From Verrucomicrobiota bacterium (GTDB lineage: Bacteria; Verrucomicrobiota; Verrucomicrobiia; Opitutales; UBA953), in contig RFQN01000085.1 of assembly GCA_009924965.1 (NCBI GenBank), positions 1-6,263 of the forward strand: DNA of 6,263 bases, written 5' to 3'. The first letter of the stretch is position 1. Every line of letters begins with the position of its first letter. Made by a program: the position numbers and the translations under genes. Under the pieces are notes generated by a model. It was not told the DNA's origin, searched no databases, and was given only the letters and a program-made list of their open reading frames with translations. Positions 1-5,689 of this stretch are shown piece after piece.

Positions 1-665
1 GTCTGGCGGTAGAGGCGCGCTTCGAGTTCACGGTCGATCTTCACCTTCCCTTGCGAGAGCTTCACGAACATCGCGGTGTCTTCCTCGAACGTGAGGCAAT
101 AGGTCGAGAGGTGATCGGGCGAGAGCTCCATGGCCCGGCGGAGGTCTTCGTGCCAGCGGCGTTCGTCCTGCCCTGGGATGGCGAAGATGAGGTCGAGGTT
201 GCGCGAAGCGAAGCCGGCTGCCTCGATGAGTTCCCAGGCCGCCATGATCTGCTTGGGCGAATGGCGGCGGCCGAGGGCATCCAAGGTGGCGTCGTCAAAG
301 CTCTGCACGCCCATGGAGACGCGGGTGACGCCGATCTCCTTGAGCGCGGCGAGTTTGTCGGCGCGGACAGAAGATGGGGCCAATTCCACGGTCCATTCGC
401 TCGGTTGTCCGGCGGCCTTCGTCATCGCTTCGCCCAGTCGACGCAGGTCCTCTGCGGGCAGGAGTCCAGGGGTGCCGCCGCCCCAGAAGGCGGTCTCCAC
501 GCGGCCCGGTGGATGCAGTTCGAGTTCGCGCTCGATGGCCGCGAGGTAGCGGTCGAGGTCGCCACGCTTGGGCTGCTCCTGGTAGAAGGAGCAGAAGTCG
601 CAGGACGACGCGCAGAACGGGACGTGCAGGTAGAGCGCCGTCGCGGGCTGGACCGGCGCCGTCAT
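1..665 (-). CDS. hemW: HemW-type radical SAM protein (coproporphyrinogen III oxidase family), 3' end cut off by window
   Basis: The first 221 residues are visible; family members usually run to about 370-400, so roughly the last 40% lies beyond base 1. The radical-SAM cluster motif is C18-x3-C22-x2-C25, preceded by ALYLHVPF. It is followed by the SAM-binding GGGTP motif (62-66), GVQSF (119-123), NLDLIFAIPGQ (156-166) and HLSTYCLTFEEDT (185-197), in the order expected for HemW. HemN carries a further Cys right after the cluster motif; here that position is Ser26, which argues for HemW. HemW proteins are cytoplasmic, carry a 4Fe-4S cluster and are regarded as heme chaperones rather than true coproporphyrinogen dehydrogenases. 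The usual NPGT-like stretch reads APSS here (96-99). The ATG at 665-663 shares its A with the TGA stop of upstream sufT; a GTG one codon earlier (668-666) is the alternative start. Both imply translational coupling. Family call is firm; the exact subfamily and substrate are less so. Confidence 0.9.
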   Translation of the reverse strand, partial: MTAPVQPATALYLHVPFCASSCDFCSFYQEQPKRGDLDRYLAAIERELELHPPGRVETAFWGGGTPGLLPAEDLRRLGEAMTKAAGQPSEWTVELAPSSVRADKLAALKEIGVTRVSMGVQSFDDATLDALGRRHSPKQIMAAWELIEAAGFASRNLDLIFAIPGQDERRWHEDLRRAMELSPDHLSTYCLTFEEDTAMFVKLSQGKVKIDRELEARLYRQ

Positions 666-1210
666 CACTCGAGCCCGAGCTGCTTACGGCCGGCTTCGGA
701 GATCATGCGGGGATTCCAGAGGGGGTCCCAGACGATTTCCACGGTGGCGGACTCCACGCCCGGCAGGGCTTCGAGCTTGGACTTGGCGTCGGCGGCGATG
801 ACCGGGCCCATGCCACAGCCTTGCGCCGTGAGCGTCATCTTGGCGGCGACCTTCTGTCCGCCGCGTTCCCCGGGGGTGAGCTCGAGGTGATAGATCAAAC
901 CGAGGTCCACGATGTTCACGGGGATCTCCGGGTCGAAGCAGCCCTTGAGCGCCTCCCAGAGCATGTCTTGGTTCAGCGGCCCGCTGGCTTCGTTCTTCGG
1001 CTGTTCCCCGTAGAGCCCCGTGGCTTCCTGGCCTAAGGCGTCCAGGTCGGCCGGAGCGATGCGGAAGAGGCCGAGGGCGGTGCGGACGGTGACGGAGCCG
1101 CCGAGGGCTTGGGTGACCGTGACTTCGGTGCCCTTCTCCAGCACGACGATGTCCCCGGCGGGGATGAGCGTGGCGGCGCAGTCGCGGTTGAGCTGATGGA
1201 CGGAGGACAT
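665..1210 (-). CDS. sufT: SufT-type Fe-S cluster assembly protein (MIP18/DUF59 family)
   Basis: A complete protein of 181 aa, close to the usual length of the long SufT form. The N-terminal part (about 8-62) reads LNRDCAATLIPAGD, then KGTEVTVTQALGGSVTV, typical of that form. A linker (63-80) leads to the MIP18/DUF59 domain (about 81-170). This has DPEIPVNIVDLGLIY (93-107), the conserved Cys132 in TAQGCGMG, and WDPLWNPRMIS (161-171) near the end. Members of the family act in the cytoplasm in maturation or delivery of Fe-S clusters; no enzymatic reaction is assigned. It is the first gene of a minus-strand pair and ends inside the start of the HemW-type gene, so the two are probably co-transcribed and coupled. 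No sufB, sufC, sufD or sufS is visible nearby. The ATG at 1210 has only AAGG one base upstream, too close for a standard Shine-Dalgarno, and the next Met (83) is too late to be the start. Confidence 0.93.
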   Translation of the reverse strand: MSSVHQLNRDCAATLIPAGDIVVLEKGTEVTVTQALGGSVTVRTALGLFRIAPADLDALGQEATGLYGEQPKNEASGPLNQDMLWEALKGCFDPEIPVNIVDLGLIYHLELTPGERGGQKVAAKMTLTAQGCGMGPVIAADAKSKLEALPGVESATVEIVWDPLWNPRMISEAGRKQLGLE

Positions 1211-1257
1211 GCCTTGAAACAGTCGTTTAGGGGCTCGGTGGCAAGCGTGGGGTGAAC

Positions 1258-1283
1258 TTGATGTGTGTTTAAAGGTGTTAAAG
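1258..1283. promoter_or_regulatory. AT-rich island with tandem near-repeat in divergent intergenic region; putative promoter/operator
   Basis: In strongly GC-rich surroundings, a short AT-rich stretch lies between the divergent starts of sufT and the secreted heme protein. It contains GTGTTTAAAG (1265-1274) immediately followed by GTGTTAAAG (1275-1283), a head-to-tail near-repeat differing by one T. TTGATG at 1258-1263 could serve as a plus-strand -35 element, but no good -10 box lies at the right distance, so no transcription start is assigned. Position and composition suggest that promoter or operator elements for one or both genes lie here. This is an inference from composition, not a matched consensus. 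Confidence 0.3.
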
Positions 1284-1289
1284 TTGCGT

Positions 1290-1329
1290 GCCTAGCCCGT
1301 GCGGAGGGTTGAGGTCTGCCGCGGGAGGC
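1290..1329 (+). other. Imperfect hairpin in the leader of the secreted heme-protein gene
   Basis: GCCT (1290-1293), CCCG (1296-1299) and CGG (1302-1304) pair in order with AGGC (1326-1329), CGGG (1322-1325) and CCG (1319-1321). This gives 11 G/C-rich pairs, interrupted by two 2-nt bulges on the 5' side only, around a 14-nt loop (1305-1318). It ends 23 bases before the chosen ATG, with no U-tract, so it is not a standard terminator. If transcription starts in the AT-rich island upstream, this would lie in the 5' untranslated leader. In DNA this GC-rich, a hairpin of this quality can arise by chance. Confidence 0.3.
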
Positions 1330-1352
1330 TTACGTTGGCGGGACCCCTTCTT

Positions 1353-4300
1353 ATGAAACTGTCCAAGTCTCCTCTGGCCATCCTGTGGGCCTGTCTCTGC
1401 GCCGTCGCTGCCTGGGCCGAACCGGCTGTGCTCTTCGATGGGAAAACCCTCGCCGGCTGGGAGGGCGACCTGACTTGGTGGCGCGTGCAGGATGGCGAGA
1501 TCCGCGGCGGTTCTTTTGAGCGCACCGTGCCGAAGAACCAGTTCCTCGCCACCGAGAAGCGGTACCAGAACTTCGACCTGCGCCTCAAACTGCGCCTCAC
1601 CGGCACCGGCTTCGTCAACAGCGGCGTCCAGATCCGCAGCGTCCGCGTCCCGAATAGCTCCGAGATGAGCGGCTTCCAGGTCGACTACGGTCCCGGTTGG
1701 TACGGTAAGCTCTACGACGAAAGCCGCCGCAACAAGGTCATGGCCGATTCGGCCGACCCCAAGGCCGTGCTCGCCGCCGTCAAGGAAGGCGAATGGAACG
1801 AGTACCGCATCCTCGCCGAAGGCCGCCGCATTCGCAGCTGGGTGAACGGGGTGCCCGCCCTCGATTACACCGAGACCGACCTCAACATCGCGACCGACGG
1901 CAAGATCGGCATCCAGATCCACTCCGGCGGCAAGGCCGAGGTCCAGGTGAAGGACATCCTCCTCGAAGAGCTGCCCGCCACGCCGGCAGACATGACGTGG
2001 GATAAGTTGAAGGCCGCCCCGCCAGCTAAGGCGGCGGAAGCTCCGAAGAAGAAGGACATCGGCTACAACAACGTGCAGGGCACCCGCCGTTCCGCGGAGG
2101 AGCAGCAGAAGCTCTTCCACTTGCCCGAGGGGTTTGAGATCGAGCTCTTCGCGAAGGAAGGCCCGGAGATGGGCAAGTTCATCATGCTCGTCTTCGACCA
2201 GCAGGGTCGGGCTTGGTCCAGCACGGCCTTGGAGTATCCGGTCGATGCCAACGAAAACCCCGCCGCCGCCGAAGCGCTCTATAAGTCGAAGGCCCGCGAC
2301 AAGGTCGTGGTCTTCGACCATCCCTTCACCGCCGGCGTCCAGCAGCCGCGCGTCTTCGCCGATGGCCTCGCCATCCCGGAAGGCGTCCTGCCTTACCAGA
2401 ACGGCGCCATCGTCCAGCACGGCCATGACGTGGTCTTCCTGCGCGACACGGATGGCGACGGTAAGGCCGACAAGCGCGAGGTCCTGCTGACCGGCTTCGG
2501 CGTCCAGGATTCCCACCTCTTCCCGCACCAGTTCACGCGCGCCCCGGGCGGTTGGTTCTGGCTCGCGCAAGGCGCGTTCAATTCCGGCAAGGTGACGACG
2601 ACCAAGGGCGAGAGCGTCGACTTCCCGTCGACCCGCATGGCGCGTTTCCGTCCCGACGGCAGCTTCTTTGAGGCGACCAGCACGGGCCCCTGCAATATCT
2701 GGGGCTTGGTGCTGACGGGGCAGGGCGAGGCGTTCATCCAGGAAGCCAACGACTACGGCTACCCGGTCATGCCGTTCCATGAATACGCTTGGTACCCCGG
2801 CTGCGCCGATCGACTCGCGAAGTCCTACCAGCCGCCGTTCCCCGTGCAGGCCCCGCAGTTCCGCCTGGGCGGTACCGGCCTCAGCGGCTTGGCGTTGAGC
2901 GACCACGGCGTCTGGCCCAAGGGCTACGCCGACGTCATGTACGTCGCCAACCCGATCACCTCGAAGGTCAACGCCATCAAGATGGACCGCGACGGCGCGG
3001 GCTACACGTTGGAGAAGCTGGCCGACTTCGTCTCCTGCGACGACCCGTTCTTCCGTCCGATCGCGATGACGATGGGGCCGGACGGCTGCCTCTACGTCAT
3101 CGATTGGTACAATAAGATCATCAGCCATAACGAAGTCGCCCGCAACCATCCGGACCGCGACAAGCAGTCCGGCCGCATCTGGCGCATTAAGCCGAAGGGC
3201 TACGTCTCGCCGGACGTCCCTGACTACACGAAGCTGACCTCGGCCGAGCTCATGGCTCGCTTGGGCGGAAATATCGTCGGCGACGCCCACCTCGCTTGGC
3301 AGACGTTGGCTGACCGCGCGCCTGAGGCCGCGACCACGCAGGCCCTGCGTGCTTTGGCTGCCGATGAGGCCGCTCCGGCCGCCCGTCGCATCCAGGCGCT
3401 CTGGGTCTTGGGCTGGCAGAAGCAGCACCCGACGGACCTCGTGCCTGGCTTGCTGAAGTCCCCGAACCGCAACGTCCGCCGCGAAGCCGTCAGCGTCCTG
3501 CGTTACGCCGGCGTGAGTGACGCCGCGCAGGTCTCTCTGCTCGCGAGCCTCCGCGCCGATGTCGACGCCGAGGTCCGCCAAGCGGCCATTAAGACCCTGG
3601 GTGAAGCCTTCGCCACTGAAGGGGCTTTATCTGCCGTGTTGTCGTTTGCCCAGCCTGCGCTGGCTGAGCCGACTGCGCCGGACCGCAACCGGAAGCCGAT
3701 CAAGGTCGGCGAAGCCTACTACCGTGAGTTCGAACGCTTCCTGGTGCGCATGTACCTCGAGCGCCAGCCTGCTTTGGTCGCCGCCGCGTTGCAGCGGAAG
3801 GATGCTAGCCTGACCGCCGAGCAGCGTCTGTTCGCCACTTTGGCGTTGGAGCCCAAGGCGGGTGCAACCGTCTTGGCGTCCGTCTTGCCGACATTGGAGC
3901 GCGCCCCGTCCAGCGAGGAACTGCTGACGCTGGCCCAATCCGCCGAGTTGCCGGTCTGTGCCGAGGCCATCCGCGCTTTGCTCCGCAAGCCGTCGGTCCG
4001 GGCGGAGGTCGCCGAAGGCCTTTTGGCCGCCCGCACCAAACTCGACTCCGCTAAGGTTGGTCCGCTCCTCACGGACGCCGCCAAGGAGCTCATCGCCGGC
4101 GACGACAAGGCGCGCGCGTTGGGCATTGCCTTGATCGGCGGCTTCCAACTGTCCTCCTTGGAGCCCGAGCTCGTCGCCGTTGCCCGCCAGACCAAGGACG
4201 TCGCCGCCCTCGCCGCCGCACTCCAAGGCTTGCGTGATTTGCGTAGCTCCGAAGTGGACCTTTTCGTCGGGTTCGCGGCCCACGCGGACGCGACCATCGT

Positions 4301-5624
4301 CGACCGCTCGCTCGCGGCCTTGACCGCCTCCCGTGCGCCCGCGGCTCCGGCCGCCGCCTTGGCCTTGCTGCCGAAGCTCGATGTGCTGCGTCGCCGCGCG
4401 GTCCTCGGTGGCTTGAGTTCTTCCAAGGAAGGCGCGCGCGCCATCGCCGCGGCCCTGCAGGCGAAGACGTTGGCGAAAGACGACATCGATGGGCCCATCG
4501 CCGAGAAGCTGGCGCTCACGCTGGGCGAGAGCCCCGAATTGCAGTCGCTCATGGCGGAACTCGGCGCGGTCTTCCGTCCGGTGCTGGCGTTGGATGGGAC
4601 TAATGACGCCGTCGCCGAGACCAAACTCGACCTGAAAGGCCCGTTCACCCTCGAGTTCTGGGTCCGTTTAGCTCCAGGCATCGACAACAACGACGGCGTC
4701 CTCGGCGCCCCTGGCCAGGTTGATATCAACTTCTCGGGTTCCTTGCTGCGGCTCTACGCGTTTGCGCCTTTAGGCGACGTCTTGGTCGCCAAGAAGCCCA
4801 TCACGCCGGAGCTTTGGACGCACTACGCCATCACCCGCGATGCGCAGGGTGAGCTGCGGCTCTACGGCAATGGTGAACTGGAGTCCGTCGGCAAGGTCCG
4901 CGTGACGAAGGACCTCCTCGGTTGCGACGTCGCTTGGACCGTGCCGAAGCGCGGGACGCAGGGCGCGCTCGCCGAGTACCGCGTCTGGAACGTCGCCCGC
5001 TCCGCCAAGGAGATCCGCGACAACTTCACGCGCACCTACGCTGGCGAGGACCGCCCTGCCGCGCTGACGTTCTTCAACGCCGGGGGCGATGCTTCGTGGG
5101 GCAAGTTGCTCAAGGGTGCCAAGGTGGTCCGCACGACCGACGTGCCGCCGCTCATCACGAAGGCCCAATTCGAGGTGCTTGCGCGCAAGCAGGAGCACTA
5201 CATGGAACTCGGCCGCAAGGGCGGTAACGCCGCCAAGGGCAAGGCCCTCGCGGCGATGTGCCAGACCTGCCATACCATCAACGGCCAGGGTGGCCAGATC
5301 GGCCCGAACCTCAGCGGCGCCGGCGCGATGGGCCTCGAAGGCGTCGTCCGCAACATCATGGACCCGAATGCCGCGATGGAGGCCGCCTACCGCGTCTTCC
5401 GCCTCGAGCTGATCAGCGGCGAGGTCCTGGAAGGCTTCTATGTCACCGAAGACGCCAAGGCCTATGTGATCCGCCAGCCGGGTGGGGAAGAGATCCGCAC
5501 GCCCAAGGCCAATGTCCGCTCCGCCCGCTACCTGCGCCGTTCGCTCATGCCGGAAGGCCTGCTGGACGCCTTGGGCGACGAGCAGGTGGCCGACCTGTTG
5601 GCCTACCTGATGACGTTGAAATAA
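1353..5624 (+). CDS. Secreted multidomain protein: DUF1080 + PVC-type dehydrogenase propeller + HEAT + LamG + cytochrome c
   Basis: 1423 aa, complete. Residues 1-22 are a signal peptide ending AWA before E23, so the protein is exported. Modules in order: DUF1080/3-keto-disaccharide hydrolase-type fold (about 25-208; LFDGKTLAGWEG 27-38, NSGVQIRS 89-96, WVNGVPALDY 163-172); Ala/Pro/Lys linker (221-234); PVC-type membrane-bound-dehydrogenase propeller (about 250-615; acidic Ca-like loop RDTDGDGKADKRE 364-376, DWYNKIISHNEV 584-595, GRIWRIKP 607-614); HEAT-like helical repeats (about 625-1070; clearest at 695-755); LamG/concanavalin-like domain (about 1078-1230; FTLEFWVRL 1098-1106, EYRVWNVARSAKEI 1208-1221); and a C-terminal c-type cytochrome domain with heme motif CQTCH (1303-1307) and likely distal ligand Met1399 in SLMPEGLLD. 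Related PVC proteins are thought to oxidise sugars or similar compounds outside the cytoplasm; the substrate here is unknown. The start was moved from a GTG at 1299 to the ATG at 1353 because the signal peptide begins there. Ribosome-binding signal is weak (GCGGGA, 1338-1343). Confidence 0.93.
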   Translation: MKLSKSPLAILWACLCAVAAWAEPAVLFDGKTLAGWEGDLTWWRVQDGEIRGGSFERTVPKNQFLATEKRYQNFDLRLKLRLTGTGFVNSGVQIRSVRVPNSSEMSGFQVDYGPGWYGKLYDESRRNKVMADSADPKAVLAAVKEGEWNEYRILAEGRRIRSWVNGVPALDYTETDLNIATDGKIGIQIHSGGKAEVQVKDILLEELPATPADMTWDKLKAAPPAKAAEAPKKKDIGYNNVQGTRRSAEEQQKLFHLPEGFEIELFAKEGPEMGKFIMLVFDQQGRAWSSTALEYPVDANENPAAAEALYKSKARDKVVVFDHPFTAGVQQPRVFADGLAIPEGVLPYQNGAIVQHGHDVVFLRDTDGDGKADKREVLLTGFGVQDSHLFPHQFTRAPGGWFWLAQGAFNSGKVTTTKGESVDFPSTRMARFRPDGSFFEATSTGPCNIWGLVLTGQGEAFIQEANDYGYPVMPFHEYAWYPGCADRLAKSYQPPFPVQAPQFRLGGTGLSGLALSDHGVWPKGYADVMYVANPITSKVNAIKMDRDGAGYTLEKLADFVSCDDPFFRPIAMTMGPDGCLYVIDWYNKIISHNEVARNHPDRDKQSGRIWRIKPKGYVSPDVPDYTKLTSAELMARLGGNIVGDAHLAWQTLADRAPEAATTQALRALAADEAAPAARRIQALWVLGWQKQHPTDLVPGLLKSPNRNVRREAVSVLRYAGVSDAAQVSLLASLRADVDAEVRQAAIKTLGEAFATEGALSAVLSFAQPALAEPTAPDRNRKPIKVGEAYYREFERFLVRMYLERQPALVAAALQRKDASLTAEQRLFATLALEPKAGATVLASVLPTLERAPSSEELLTLAQSAELPVCAEAIRALLRKPSVRAEVAEGLLAARTKLDSAKVGPLLTDAAKELIAGDDKARALGIALIGGFQLSSLEPELVAVARQTKDVAALAAALQGLRDLRSSEVDLFVGFAAHADATIVDRSLAALTASRAPAAPAAALALLPKLDVLRRRAVLGGLSSSKEGARAIAAALQAKTLAKDDIDGPIAEKLALTLGESPELQSLMAELGAVFRPVLALDGTNDAVAETKLDLKGPFTLEFWVRLAPGIDNNDGVLGAPGQVDINFSGSLLRLYAFAPLGDVLVAKKPITPELWTHYAITRDAQGELRLYGNGELESVGKVRVTKDLLGCDVAWTVPKRGTQGALAEYRVWNVARSAKEIRDNFTRTYAGEDRPAALTFFNAGGDASWGKLLKGAKVVRTTDVPPLITKAQFEVLARKQEHYMELGRKGGNAAKGKALAAMCQTCHTINGQGGQIGPNLSGAGAMGLEGVVRNIMDPNAAMEAAYRVFRLELISGEVLEGFYVTEDAKAYVIRQPGGEEIRTPKANVRSARYLRRSLMPEGLLDALGDEQVADLLAYLMTLK
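5259..5273 (+). other. CxxCH covalent heme-attachment motif of the secreted protein
   Basis: Codons for Cys1303-Gln-Thr-Cys1306-His1307. This is the only CxxCH in the protein, so a single c-type heme is expected: thioether-bound to both cysteines, with His1307 as the proximal ligand. Downstream IGPNLSGAG (1316-1324) and the conserved Met1399 fit the TIGR02603-type C-terminal cytochrome domain of PVC bacteria. Heme attachment requires export, which agrees with the N-terminal signal peptide. Confidence 0.9.
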
Positions 5625-5682
5625 GCCGTCGACCGAGCCCTTCGCCTTCTTCGCTTGCCGAGGGGGCGGAGGGGCTTACGGC
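5625..5682 (+). terminator. Two-part hairpin between the secreted heme-protein gene and argS; possible weak terminator or leader structure
   Basis: Right after the TAA stop, GCCGT (5625-5629) pairs with ACGGC (5678-5682) as an outer 5-bp stem. An inner stem of 11 pairs with one bulged base joins 5636-5646 (AGCCCTTCGCC) to 5665-5676 (GGCGGAGGGGCT) around an 18-nt loop. No run of T follows: the next bases are TTGAGGC and the argS ATG. It is therefore not a classical intrinsic terminator. The right arm contains the purine run GGAGGGG (5668-5674), the only Shine-Dalgarno-like sequence upstream of argS apart from GAGG one base from the ATG, so the structure could influence argS translation. The pairing is seen in the sequence; the role is inferred. 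Confidence 0.45.
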
Positions 5683-5689
5683 TTGAGGC

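Noticed and set aside
51..1036. Plus-strand open frames of 279, 139 and 220 codons over the hemW/sufT region
   Set aside because: The minus strand encodes clear HemW and SufT motifs over the same span, and the plus-strand translations match no family I recognise.
1299..1352. GTG at 1299 as start of the secreted protein (18 extra residues)
   Set aside because: The ATG at 1353 begins a textbook signal peptide (MKLSK, hydrophobic core, AWA cleavage site); the extension would bury it, and the GTG sits in a predicted hairpin arm.
1353..1418. Lipoprotein signal (LWAC or CLC near residues 11-16)
   Set aside because: Trp at -2 and the very short preceding segment do not fit a lipobox, Cys16 is preceded by Leu, and a good signal peptidase I site follows at AWA.
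1278..3581. Very long open frame (767 codons) on the minus strand opposite the secreted heme-protein gene
   Set aside because: It lies antisense to a gene with unmistakable domains. Its translation is a low-complexity mix of Arg, Asp, Val, Leu and Gly with no recognisable motif, as expected where GC-rich third positions remove stops from the opposite strand.
3627..4729. Two minus-strand open frames (218 and 336 codons) opposite the HEAT region
   Set aside because: They overlap each other and a convincing plus-strand gene. Their composition (Ser/Ala/Arg-rich or Gly/Leu/Gln/Arg-rich) is that of antisense shadows.
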